A stretch of DNA of 64,000 nucleotides. Origin: Amblyornis subalaris. Taxonomy: Eukaryota; Chordata; Aves; Passeriformes; Ptilonorhynchidae. The notes under the pieces are model-generated. The model did not search any database. It was given only the letters and a program-made list of their open reading frames with translations, and was not told the DNA's origin. A program made the position numbers and the translations under genes. Positions 11,883-23,750 of this stretch are shown one piece after another; the first letter of the stretch is position 1, and the number at the start of each line of letters is the position of its first letter. The stretch is taken from the NCBI GenBank assembly GCA_018881555.1, contig JACAXG010000012.1, forward strand, positions 6,994,087 to 7,058,086, given 5' to 3'.

Positions 11883-12548
11883 GATACAAAGTGTGTGTCT
11901 CGTAACACGACATTGCTGTAGACAGAGCAGTGCAGAAAAAAGCCCTAAGAGGTTGTGGCAGCTCAGGAGCAGAGAAGCAGAATCACAACACCGTGCCTTG
12001 TACTCTCATTCACCACAAGAAAAACCACCAGCAACACTCACCAAAGGAGACTGATGGGGAAATGGGATTCCCACCCTTTGCTGCAGCTGTGTGGTTTGTC
12101 ACCTTCTCACAGAGGCTGGGGTTTCTGATTAGGCAGTGGAAGNTTGCCTTATCTTGAGCAAAACACTGTCCATAGAGACCACCTTCTTTCTGAAAGCCGA
12201 AGTTTCATTCTGTTGTCTGCACATGGGGGGGAAGAGATAAATCATACCCCAATAAAGCTGTTCATTTTATGGGACCATATTAGAGCACCATACTCCTACC
12301 AGGTATATCCACCAATTCCCTTTGCTCCATCTCTTACATGCTCCACACGTAAGAAAACTGGATAAGAAAACCTCAGTGTGCTATTACCTGGACTTAATAA
12401 CAACAATTGGCACTTTTCACTTCTCACCCTAATCTGAGAGGCTAGAGAGAACCTACCACTATAAAGCATCTTCATACCTCTCAGCTTTTGCTTTGGACTC
12501 CTTAATCCAAACCTCTGTAGGTACCTCATAAGTGTGGGTTTGCTGGTT
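11883..12548. other. Unique DNA, nothing recognised
   Basis: No transposon or exon was recognised. One undetermined base (12143) interrupts a chance frame. The longest frames are 73-77 codons and overlap one another on opposite strands. Confidence 0.5.
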
Positions 12549-12609
12549 TAAAAACAAACAAACAAAGACAACAAAACCCCAACAACAACCAGAACACCAA
12601 AACAAAACA
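12549..12609. repeat. A/C-rich low-complexity tract (CAAA-like)
   Basis: About 60 bp composed almost only of A and C on the plus strand, built of caaa and caa steps with one CCCC. It opens artificial minus frames reading through T/G-rich codons (12459-12698 and 12526-12732), which I therefore discard. Confidence 0.8.
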
Positions 12610-15600
12610 GGGAAAGAACTCTCTTTCATAGACAGGAAAATACCACCCTTGATCTGAAGCACTCCATTTCTGCCCAAAGGTGAAAAGTAGAGAGGCACAT
12701 ATGAGGTACTGAGGGAACACGAAATCTCTCAAGAATGAGATTCCTCTCCTGAATTCTATGCATCTTGTGGTTCAGAGTTGGTCAGAAAAAAATACAACAG
12801 TGACACCAAGAATGGTGTTTTTCAGAGTATTTTATAGCTAAGCAGGAGGTACTGCCCTGTGATCTCTTTAAACATGCACACACCTGCAAAAAACCAGCAT
12901 GGTGAAACACACAGAAGTGGCAGGGGCACGAGAGCCTGCTCTGGTCTTTTTAGGCTGACTGTGGGACTTAGCGACAAAGACTCCTTTATTTTCAGTTCAG
13001 AGAGCAGGGGAGAGCAAAGGGTGGATACAATAATTCATGCTTAAGGAGGCAGCAGAGATAGACAAAATGCCACTGCATCTAACCTAAGACAGCCCTGTAA
13101 TTCTGGAGGGAGACAGCAGCAAGAAACTTACCTGTTTGAGACATGGCATATGAGAACAACAGTCATGGGAGAGTTTCTGCTTTTCTCTGTGACAGCCATG
13201 GAGCCCCCTGAGGAATGAATTGCTATCTGCCAGATGCCCACTGCTTTGCAGTGACGGAGGGATGAATGATGCCATGACAATACTGGAAAAACTATACAAA
13301 CAGGATGGCCGAAGTGGGACAATGGCAATATCTATAGAAGGCCAGGTGCCAGCCTCTACGTTAAGCCTGGAGACTGCCTTGGCCCGTTCAAGTGCTAGCA
13401 GTTGTCTGTTTTTACCTCAGAATTGTCACTTCTGCCCACAGACACAAGGAAAAGCTTCTTTACGTGTCTTACAGCCACCACTTCATTCTCAAGCAGGTTT
13501 CTCGATCAAGAGGATGACCTACTCTGTGGGCTTCTGTTCAACAGACTGAGACCTGAAGGAATTATAAATATTCTGGATACCCAAGAAGTCAAACAGGTAA
13601 CTTATGTCTTTGCAAGCAATGCATCCCACATCTAGAAGAACGCACAGGGGCAAACCTCAACAGACCCTCAAACCTCTAAAGGGCAGGAGTTCTTGCCTGT
13701 ATTTTATGCCTCATGTAGTCTAGAACAGGTCTAAAAGTACCACAAGGCAAATACCAGCAAAAGCAATGCACTACCACAGCTCTTCTACCGTGTCACTTCA
13801 TTCCTCTTCAAAATTTATTGCAATAAGCACATCCCACAGGATAGATCATCTCATCTGGGTAACCGTGAATCCTTTGGAGAGACTGATGGGAGATAGCGTG
13901 GAAAGGAGCCAACTGTGCAGTGGTTTAGGTCTGACACTGCTCCCAGGTGGGTTATGTGAAAGCCATCTCTAGCATTAAGAGTTTCCAGTTTGTAGGCTTG
14001 GTATTAGAAGGGCCCTCTAAGAAGGAAATTCTGTATTTCTGTGCCTTATGTGCAAAATGAACAGGTTGGAAAAAAACAAAAACATGCAAGTAGTGAAGAG
14101 AACAGTATCCTCCAGTGAATAACTCTTTAATAGCAGTCATGTGTAAACCGTAGTAGAGGTGATATGTCAGTGTCATCTGTGTACTGCAGACTGCAGGAAG
14201 GCATGTTACCTGCTACGCGAGCCTGGGATGTGTGGATGCAGAAGCTTGTGAGAAAACTGAGGCTCTGAAGACAGTCTGTAGTGGAGAGAGTTTGCAACAG
14301 CAATATTACAGACTGAAACAACCCCTACAAGAAGATGTGTTAAGAGGACGTGTGCAGAAGTCTTCCAGTCCATTGGCTCACTTCAGGTCAGGAAGCAAAA
14401 GTCTAGACATATTTAAAAAATTATAAATGAGCTTCCCTGCTTCTGTTTTATCAGCTACATTGATAATTCAACAGTGGTGAATCAGACAACAAGATAAGAG
14501 GAGCACTTGGTTAGTCTGAAAGCACAGGGAGTTCCCCTGCACTGAGTCCTTGTTCAGGACACTGGATTGCCACTACCTCAGCCTGTAGGCAAATCTGTCA
14601 GAATATATGTTGTGGCCTTGCATTTTGCAGTTCTTCAGATGTGCAGTGTTTTTGGTTCAGCGAAATAGTTTCTCACGCACTTTTGTGTAAACATGAATTG
14701 TTGACCTAACNGCAANGATTGTTATGANTTCCTAACCTATGTGATAGACATTATTACTAACCAGTGGACAGCAGGAGGTGGTATCTCCATCCTCCAATCC
14801 ACAGTGAATTTGGAAAACATATAAATAAAATGAGGGCAGAGGCCAGCTCTTCTCTTCCTGCTCACCTCGTCCTCCATTTTGGCCTCTGCCTGTTGGAGAA
14901 CCCTGACAGCTGTGTCCGTGTGTTTATTCGAACCTGAGAACAACAATATGTTATAACAAATGCCTGGATTTCAAGTAAGTTGTTTACCTTAACATGAGTT
15001 ACCAGAGCCATTACAAAGCAGCTGGGATGTCTGGTTCATGTTTTGGTCAGCTCATTGGGACCTACTCAGAGCGCCTTCCCAGCAGGCAGGAACAACCACA
15101 TACCACAGAGCTCTGCAACTGGAAGCTCTGCCACATGCAGTGCCTCTTTGCTAGAGAGAAGTGCAAATCTGGTGTAAGCAGGTGCAAATTTCACTGAAAC
15201 CAACACTGTGCTCTTGATACTCAGCATCTCTGGCAACCTCAGTTATGGTCTATTGAAGTTCTTATTCCCATGGCTTTTGTGAGATTGGCTGTCAGTCTAC
15301 ATCAACCATGGGAAAGATTCCAGCTTGAATACCTGCCTGATAGCTAGTGAGAAAACTGGGACTGGACAGTTTAGCTTGAAGGATTGCAAACACTGGTTAG
15401 CTGCTAAGATGGTTACCATGAGCAGATAAATATAGTTTATTGCAGTAAACTCTCCAGTCTATCCAGGTGACTTTCAAAACTTCAATAAATTCTCAGGTAC
15501 ATTTGTTTTCACACTGATATAAGAAACAAAATCAAATCTTCTACAACTCTCCTGGGAGCTACTTATGAGATGTCCTAAAAGTTACACACTCCCTGAGCAC

Positions 15601-17850
15601 TGAAGGTAAAGCACACCCTTTCTAAACAGACCACAAAATACATTCTGAAATTCTTCTGAGCTACAATCATGAGAAAAATCCCACAAAATAAAACTCTTTT
15701 ATCACTCCCAGTGTACACAAATTCTAATGAATTCCATGCTGAAAAATTCAGTTAAAGGTAGAAGTGGCTTGAAAATATGTTTGCTCTCCCTTAAAATATC
15801 ACCATTAAAATAACAGTATTCACAGTTCTAATGCTTTAGATTAAAAAAGAAAAAGAACCAAGGTGCACAGGAAATCCCAGAAGTATCCTACTTACAAGAA
15901 CATATTTGGCAGCTACAGCCATGCTTTCAATATGTGTTAGCATTACAAAACTCTTACATCCCAGCTAAAATCTATATCATAACTGGTTATCCACTGTGAT
16001 TGTGTTTCCCAGGCTTGATTAGGTGGCTTACAGAACTAACATAGACTTCCCAAAAAAAGTGTTCTGTACTTCAACATTTGCATGTTATCAGACACACGAT
16101 TACTTGTATAGCTCAAGTTATGCAATTCAGCTTAGTTACTAATGTGCTTCACAGTGTGAAGGCACAGTTAATTCTAATATTTCCAACTGACACAATCTGA
16201 AGCCTTAGTATTTATTCATGAACTCACTGGAAAATAATTTCAAATAATGAATCAATGTGAGAATTTTACGACTGTTTGTGAATAGGAAAAAAAGAGAATT
16301 GTTAAAGGAATTCTTTATTAAGAATGATTCCTTTCTAACTCCATAGAAGCCTTCTAAAAGCTCAGCAAGGGAAGCTGTAGAAGTGTTTGTTAGTGCTACT
16401 GGGGCTCCAGGCTTATTTTTGGTGAAGAGACCTGTTCAGTTTCTGGATACAGCAGTTATTGTATGGATCTCCTCACAACCACCAGCACTACAAACTGAGC
16501 CTGGGATCAGAGAGTCACGCTGGATTCCTTCGGTTCTGTTTAGCACCCAGGCAAGCAGAAAAAGCTCTACAGCCCCGGTGACAGCCTCAGTAAAGCACAG
16601 GGAGCTGCCCCGCCTTCAGTTTATGAAGTAGATTTGTACAGGTGCTAAAACGACAATGAATGAGCAAGAATATTTTGCTTGTGGCACAGTGGAAGGAGCT
16701 GGGGGCAATCCTCTTTGCTGGCTGTTCCAATGCTGCAGTGCTAATGGGACTCACAAGCAATACAAGATATTTTTGCTAGAAAAGACAGCAAATGCAAACA
16801 ATGACCAGATCATTAGAACAAGACGTCAGTTTTATCCAATCACTTTTCAGAGTCAGATGAATATAAAGTTTCATATGGCACCAGACACTTTTCAAGCATT
16901 CTGTGGGTTTAAGACTTCTAAATTATACATTTCTATTAACATTACTTGAAAGGGCAGTCTTACCAATTCAGAAAAGTTTGCATAGAAATAATTTAGACTC
17001 TGCTAGAATAAATAGTTCAAGCTCGCCCTTTTTATTACATTCTAAGAATATCCTTATGTAAGTTACAATTGTAATGTTCCTGTGAGATGAAATTTTTACC
17101 ATACAAATCCGTTAGTGTGTTTGCAATGCTTTAAAGACGGTGTACAATTGATTTATGCACACTGTTTTTTCACCACCTGGAAAAATGAGCTGCATGGAGA
17201 TGTTACGTATTTTAAATTTTTTTTTTCACCTGTGCTACATATTGACTCTTGATAGAAAACTAATGTAACTATATTGTATAAAGTGTGAAATAAATAAGCA
17301 AATAGGAGTAGACCCTGACCTGAACATAAGAGATAGAGGCAGAAGGAGGAGTGCAGGATGCCCTAGCTTAGCAGTGATATATACCTCTCCCTACAAATGG
17401 TTTTGGAAAACCTGCAGTATCACTTCCAGGCAAAAGGGATGGCTGCACCTTGATTTTTGGTCTTTGAATATCTTGAACATCAAAAAAATACTTAGATTAG
17501 CTTTGCTTCAGCCAAGAAAAGATAAGAAGGGAGACCAGAGAAGAGAGTTCAGGCTTCCCATAATCCCATGAGTGGGAGTGGTTGTGAACTTCCTTTTCCT
17601 CTCATCAGCCTCTGTTTAGCAGTTTGACTGAACGTAGTTTCCTGCTTGGTGTTGGTGCTTCGTGTTTCAGATGTATTTTTGCCACCATCTTTTCTTTCCC
17701 AACACAGACACTGAACTGAGAGAATGACATAAAGTTTCCCAACCAAGTTTTTAGGGAATCTGAATAACTTCGTGTCTGTTTATTGTATATGACAGGGCTG
17801 ATTAACAATGACTAGAAACTCAGAAATAGGGCAGGGGAAGGCAGGAAGGC
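12610..17850. other. Long unique AT-rich stretch, nothing recognised
   Basis: Over 5 kb without a recognisable transposon, RNA gene or exon. Frames reach 109 codons (plus 13220-13549) and 97 codons (plus 16656-16949), without domain features. Three undetermined bases cluster at 14711, 14716 and 14728. A T-rich run lies at about 17217-17226. A faint resemblance to an ancient repeat (gggcaggag followed by a cttgcctgta-like text near 13681) is too short to call. Confidence 0.5.
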
Positions 17851-17885
17851 AGGGGAGGGGAGGGGAGGGGAGGGGAGGGGAGGGG
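17851..17885 (+). repeat. (AGGGG)7 microsatellite, quadruplex-prone
   Basis: Seven exact AGGGG units give seven G4 tracts separated by single A, a textbook G-quadruplex sequence on the plus strand. It is preceded by a G-rich, imperfect flank (17829-17850). The repeat opens a 78-codon plus frame of Gly, Arg and Glu, which is an artefact. Confidence 0.9.
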
Positions 17886-19235
17886 AATTCTTTCCCTACA
17901 GAGGAAGGCAGTGTGCCCCAGGAGCTCTGCACTTGCTCCAGGTGTCCTACCACCTTTATTCACAGGAAAGGGCCCTGTGCCTTGACAATCCAAACCACAT
18001 CATGCATCCACAGAGGAAAAGGTGCTGCCAGCAAGCGCAAATAGCTGAGGCGTCACAGATGCTCATTGGAGACACCCTCATTGGCACCAAAGGGTGAGGG
18101 AGAGGCAGGAATGCTTAGGAGAAGTCAGAGCTAGACAAACAGCTCAGCTTCAGTGTGCCATCAGGGGAAATGTGGCCCTATGCACAGTCAAAATTAGACC
18201 CCAGCCCTTCCTAAGCCGCATCTTACCTTTTGTTTGCTACTTTCTTCATTTTATTTTGTTGGCAGTAGGAGTTATCATTTAGATAAAATGCATAATACAT
18301 TTACTGACACAAACCATTGGTAAAACAATTTGGTCTTTGTTTTGTTTTCAGAAAGCATGACTTTATTGTCAGCAGCTTTACAACAGCACCGCAGAAAGAC
18401 TGATGGATCCAGATAGCATCAGAGTACATACAAGGACAAAGTGTGACTAGCGTTTGAAAACCAAGATGTTTCTTGTAGCCCTTAGCTAGTTCATGCCAGA
18501 TTTGAGGCAAAGTAAAAAATTTCTGTGCTTAAGCTTGCTCTTTCTGATTTCTGAGGAATTTCATCAGCTGACTCTTTTTCCCTAATGAAAATACAAAATA
18601 ATTTGAAAATTACAGTCTCCTCCCTATTTTTTTCAGACTATATGCCACATTATAACTACTTCAGACTATTTACAGAACTAGGCAGTACCTTAGTTCCTAT
18701 ACTCTAGGGACATATCTATACCCCAGGAGCTCCTGCTTAGGAGGTACTTGTGCTATGGTCCCTCAAATCTCCTACTCTGACTGCAGGTGTCAGCAGTTCT
18801 TCCCCACCTTCCCACAGCTGCATTCAGAGGCATCCTAGGGGTCTTTCTGGCTCCAAGACACAGGACAACCATGTGAGCATCACCTGCTAGCTGGGTAGCA
18901 GAAAGGAGAATGAGCCCCTCACAACTTCCACATTTTTGTGTGGCTTTCTCTGTGCTGAACAGGGACTCAAAAATAAGATAAATTCCACAGCCGCAGCCTA
19001 ACATCATCACAGCCAGATCCTGACTAAGGTCCAGCTGCAGGCTAGCAGTACAGTCAGGAGGACTGTGCCAGCCCATCAACAGCAAGATACTATTTTCAAG
19101 GAACAGAATCATTCAGAATCATTCTTTTTCTCCCCACAAAACTGGAATGGCAAAAGCAATTTCTTTTCCCTGACTCTTTTGGACAATGATTCAGAATACA
19201 TTTAGACAGATACAGGAAGTTAAACACAAAATCTC
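17886..19235. other. Unique DNA, nothing recognised
   Basis: The longest frame is minus 18753-19112 (119 codons), in a slightly GC-richer patch. It starts with a hydrophobic stretch but has no recognisable domain, and its length is within chance for a window this size. No transposon was recognised. Confidence 0.45.
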
Positions 19236-19260
19236 CCTGAGCGCTTAGAAAGTGCTCAGG
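19236..19260. repeat. Short hairpin (10-bp stem)
   Basis: CCTGAGCGCT pairs with AGTGCTCAGG across a 5-nt loop (TAGAA), with one G-T wobble. It would fold as RNA or cruciform DNA. It is too short for a miRNA precursor by itself and no T-run follows that would make it a Pol III terminator. Confidence 0.6.
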
Positions 19261-19510
19261 CATTTAAATGACTTCATGAAGAAAGGCTTAGACCTCAAGG
19301 ATAAAAACCATCTCTCACACTCAGTATAAAATACCTGTCACAGTAACACTACCTTAATGACAAACAGGAGAAGGAGAAATTTGGGCCCTACCTTCTCTGA
19401 GTAAACTATTTTCAGTTGCTATCTGGAACCTTTCAGGATCACTTTGAAGATGAAAAATAAAAAAATGAAAAGTCACTTAGCCAGATGAATTCTGCCCAGG
19501 TAGACAGCTA

Positions 19511-19590
19511 GATCTGGACTGACTCCATTGATTTTGGTGAAGTAATCTTCTCTTTATAACACTTCAACAGAGAAAATCTGGCCTGGGATC
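19511..19590. repeat. Ancient amniote interspersed repeat, degraded
   Basis: The segment reads as a worn copy of a palindrome-like repeat common in turtle, crocodilian and bird DNA, recalled as actccattgacttcaatgg followed later by an aatctggcc motif. Here ctccattgattttggtgaag at 19523-19542 and aaaatctggcctggg at 19573-19587 keep the order. The family assignment is from memory and the copy is short. Confidence 0.35.
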
Positions 19591-21739
19591 ATCTCTAAAA
19601 AGGTATACTTTTCTAAGTTAAAAGAACAAAAAATATCTGGGATGGCAGGGAGTTTAAAAGTAAACAACAAAAAAAAAAGAAAAAGAGAATATTTGTGGTA
19701 AGAGAAAGTGGGAAAAGGATGAAAGAACATGGAGACTTTTCAAAAGACTTCCAATTGGATTAAAATGATGATAAATGGAGGTGCAGCACAGGGGTCAGGC
19801 TCCTCTCGATAACAGGATCTGAGTGCTCTCAAACAGTTGGTGTCTGTCAGTTATATGGGAGCCCCCTTGGTCTCTTGTGACTAGAGTTTTTCATCGTGTG
19901 TTTCTGACAGGATAAAGCAGAGCAGCTAAACAGGATAATTCCCACATTCTGCTGGGTGAGTCATTTCCCTCATGCTTTTGAAAGCCTTGCAGGCAAAGGG
20001 GAGCCGTGCTGACAAAGCAGAGGAAGTGCACTTTTTCGGATTTCACAGGGCACCTGGTTCAAACATGTGTCGTCGTGACAGAGAACACCTGCAGCAGAGT
20101 TCAGCAGCAGTCTGGCAAACACAGCCAACCGGCTCGGCCGGAGCCATGCACAACACGTGGGCTAGAGGGCTTTATTCGTTATTTTTACGTTGTTTATTTA
20201 AACCTTCTGGGCAGCAGGATGAAATCTTCAGCCAGTGCACTTTTCTCTCTCGTTAGATGGCAAGAAGCAATGACTGAATTAATGAACATGTCCATCGCAG
20301 AAACGATCTCTACAGCAAAGAGCCCCATGGTGTGAAAGAGTATATGTATAGCTTATTGCTATTTGGCAAGGCTGAGCTCAGCTGAAGCATCACAGCATTA
20401 ACAGTGTTCCTGAATGCCAGTGTAGCGTTATGGAAGTAAAAGGGCTGCCATTGAGAGCAATCTGAGCAGCTGGTGAGGTTGTGGAACCTGGTGATTAGCA
20501 GACTAATTACCCCCTGTGGCTCACAACTTATTAATCCACCATTAAAATAGTAATTTTCAAGAACAGACTCAGATAGATCAGGGAAAAGAAGGCTGGGATA
20601 GTTAGTCTGTAGCCACTTTGGGCCAATTTGAATTCAGCTATTCCAGCAGCCAGGAGTGATACCTCTGAACTGTTGGGTGTCTTAGACCCTGCCCAGGACC
20701 CAGAGCTCTCCAAAACTTCTGAGTGCAAAACAGCTTTGGCCAATGACTTCTCACAGCCTCCGCTTTCTTCTCTGCTCTGGTCATCCTTCTCACCAAGACC
20801 TGCATTCCATTTCCCTGCCCCAGTGCCATAACACCAGGCATTCAAGAGAGAAGTTTACAACCCTCCTCTCAGTGTCAAACATCTATCTGGCCCCTGAGCT
20901 GATGAACTGACAGCAGGTGCAGCTGAGCACTGAGCAATTCAGAGTGCAAATGTGCCAGTCCAAATCGAACACCACTAGCTCCTTCACTCAAAGCTGTCTA
21001 GTTTAACCCTATGCCAAATGAGGGAGAAAACAGAAGGCAAAATAAGGTTTCACTTAAACCATGGCTCAGCTGTACTCACACCACCTCCCCAGCACTAGAG
21101 CACCAGGATGGGAGGTCATCTGAGTGGGTTTCAGGGCAGAGATGCTGAGTGAAAGCACCTGCCAGTGACACACACCACCAAAACACACCAGTGGACCCCA
21201 GCTGCTGGCAAACAGTATGTGGCAGGAGGCCTAGCCTTATGTTCCCTGCTTGTTTTAACAACTTTAACTCAGCCTATGGCTTGTGCTTCCAGCCCAGCAG
21301 TCCAGGTGATCTCTTCTTCAGCATTTGTTCTTGAACACTCACTCCTTTGTCTAGTCTTTATACCTACCTCTTCTATTGCTTTAGCAGATCTGTGTAAAAA
21401 AGGCAGGCTTGCTAAAACACTGTCCTCTTCTGACTCCTGCTTTAAAATCCCTCTTGCTGAAATGCCTGCAGAACGTTTGATAACAGCCAGACCATGCTCA
21501 AGAGGACACTTTTATCTTTTAAGCTAATGAAGAATGTTTCATTGTTTAACTGGCCTTTGTCTGGCCAGAGGCTTCTGCTTAGTCTCACGTATTCGTATGT
21601 ACAGCTAATCAGGTCTTCAGTGAAAGGACTGTCTTTATTACTTGGGTCCAGCACTTAGCACGACAGTGTCCTGAACACATGCTGAGGCTGCACTACAGAG
21701 TAGTGGGATAATTCACGTATTTTCAGATCAGATGGGCTT
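19591..21739. other. Unique DNA, nothing recognised
   Basis: Several frames of 90-120 codons overlap on both strands (plus 20006-20335, minus 20531-20845, plus 21165-21527). The segment 20530-21530 is somewhat GC-richer, which lengthens open frames. None of the products shows a domain I know, and the same DNA is open on both strands, so I do not call a gene. An A-rich stretch lies near 19669-19690. Confidence 0.45.
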
Positions 21740-22880
21740 AAGGAAAATCCCAAGATATTTAGAAAATTGGCCGAAGATGTCTCTGAGCATTGAGTTCCTC
21801 AAGAGGAAAGGTCAGGCTTCAAAAAACTCCAAAAGGGCAAGAAGAATGCCTGTATCTTATGGGGAGGAAAAAAAAAAAAAGAAGAAGAAAAAACAAAAGG
21901 AGGACTCAAGAAGAAATAGTAGAGCTAAAATCCAATTCCCAGAACAATGTTGGAACAAATAAACAAATTACACATATAACTAGAAGGAAACAAAAGATGA
22001 GTAATAGCCAACATGGATTTGTCACAAAGATACCCTGTCAAACCAGTCTAACTTCTTTCTATAACAGGGGAATAGCTGTAGGGGAAAAAGAAAAAAATGT
22101 CATGTATCTTGACTTCAGTAAGGTTTTTGACACTGACATGTTACTTTGAAAAAGAAGATGAGGAAATGTGGGCCAGACAAAAGAACTCAGGCAGTGCAGA
22201 CTTGGATGGAAAATCATTCACTGTCAAAACAAAAAGATGGGCCTAGTGAGGTTCTACAGGGATGATTTAATGTTCTCACTGGGACCTAGATGATAGATTA
22301 GCAGGGACACCCACCAAATCTACAAACAAGGCAGAGATCAGCCAGAACAATCTACTGTACTTGCACAGAACAAGGTTGGGTAGCAGTTCTCTAAAAAGGA
22401 TCACAAACTGAACGTGAGTTGACAGCACCATAGCATTCCTTATGGGAAAAAAAAAAGAAAAGGAATAAAGGGCACACATCTTCCAGTACAAACAAGAGCA
22501 TAATACACATATCACATGAAATAAGGTTTTCAGCCTATTATTAAGGCCTCCACTGGAGCAATAACTAGGTAAAATAGACCCAGACCCACCTGGGAGGCAA
22601 AAGGAGATTGACAAGAAAACGCAGCAAAAAGACTGCAAAAACTTTTGTTGGTGGGTGTGTTTGTGGTGATGAGAACAAGGAGGGGAGCTGTGCTAAGTCC
22701 TGAAATGCAGAAAGAACAGCTTCAGAGAAAGGAATGCGTTTGCTTTCCCACCAGTGGTGGGCAGCATGAGTTGACAGAATATCTTCAAAGAATAACATAG
22801 GTTTAGGTGTAAATGCCTTAGAGCAGGGAGCTGGACTACATATTCATCCTGAAAAATATAGTGCCAAATTGGATCAACTT
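21740..22880 (+). mobile_element. CR1 LINE fragment with reverse-transcriptase remnant
   Basis: This is the best-preserved transposon in the window, a sense-strand CR1 covering the C-terminal part of ORF2 and the 3' end. Landmarks in order are caattcccagaacaatgttg (about 21932), tagccaacatggatttgtca (about 22004), atcttgacttcagtaaggtt (about 22105) and tagagcagggagctggacta (about 22819), the last typical of the CR1 3' untranslated end. The frame 21790-22149 (119 codons) still encodes MYLDFSKVFDT, the reverse-transcriptase palm motif A (catalytic Asp in LDFSKAFD) of CR1. Downstream the frame is broken by stops and indels. A poly-A/GAA expansion (21868-21899) lies near its 5' end. CR1 copies itself by target-primed reverse transcription; this one is inactive. 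Ends are approximate. Confidence 0.8.
21868..21899. repeat. A-rich/GAA low-complexity tract inside CR1
   Basis: A13 followed by GAA steps and further A-rich sequence. It interrupts the CR1 homology and looks like a later expansion within the dead element. It produces a Lys-rich stretch in the overlapping frames. Confidence 0.8.
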
Positions 22881-23623
22881 CACCCCAAAGTTCAAAAGCA
22901 CAAAAGTTGTAGTGCTTCTGCTTCCTAATCTGTAATGTAGCCAAGGAGGATTTTGTTCCTGCATGGTACATTTTTCATGGGTATTCTGCCTGCGAAGTGC
23001 AAAATGAAGGCCAACATTACTATACTACTATACTACATTAAGAATCTACACCTTACTTGCACAGGTGTAAGCAAGAACAAATCCTTATATTTACAGTCAG
23101 TGTTGCATTAGACAGTAAGACATGAAGCTCAGAGTTGTTTCTGTGTTAGAATAACAGAAGCACCATCCAGTTAACTTTTTGATACTGCATTTTAACCCTT
23201 ATTTCTCCTGAAAGAGGGTTGTGCATCCATCTGTGCACCAAACTGAACTCCTTTTCCCATACTCATGCTAACAAAGCATCTTATTACATTCATCTGGTGT
23301 AGCAGCAGTTCTAAGGTGCTATTGAAAGGGACAGGACAGACTCTCAGCCTGTGATGTATGAGTGTAGCTCTAAATGTGGCTTACACATCAGTACACTTGC
23401 TTCATGCCTGGAGTCAAATCATTGCAACATGTGATCTTCTCAGATCTTAAAACTAGGACTAAGGTCAGTTAACACTTGACTAGGAGACATTAAAAGAAAA
23501 ACCAAGGGCTGGGGGAAGTGTTTTACAAAGCTTTTAACCAGCTCCTCAGCACGGTGCTTGAGGTCACTCTTGAACAAAATAGGCCATGTTTCATACAGAA
23601 GAACCTTGTGGTTACAAATCTGC
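22881..23623. other. Unique DNA, nothing recognised
   Basis: A short internally repeated text, tactatactactatactac (23019-23037), is the only oddity. No transposon, exon or RNA gene was recognised. Confidence 0.5.
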
Positions 23624-23750
23624 AGAGAGAAGAGGAAAGAGAGGAGAGGAGAGAGGAGAGGAGAGGAGAAAGGAGAAAGAGGAAGTTGGACAAGGGAAAA
23701 GGGAAAAAGGAAACGGGAAAGGGGAAAGAAGGCAAGGGAGAAAAGAAAAG
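23624..23750 (+). repeat. Homopurine tract with mirror symmetry
   Basis: About 127 bp of G and A on the plus strand with only five pyrimidines (two T near 23686 and three C later). The first 62 bp (23624-23685) are uninterrupted purine, built of GGAGA and GAGAGGA steps with mirror symmetry, the class of sequence that can form intramolecular triplex (H-DNA). It opens three overlapping Arg/Glu/Lys plus frames and a Ser/Leu/Phe-rich minus frame (23440-23790), all artefacts of composition. Confidence 0.9.

Noticed and set aside
18753..19112. 119-codon minus frame with hydrophobic start
   Set aside because: No family resemblance; slightly GC-rich composition explains the length.
19105..19125. CR1-type 8-bp terminal repeat (cagaatcattcagaatcatt)
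   Set aside because: Unit differs from the CR1 terminal repeat and no CR1 body adjoins it.
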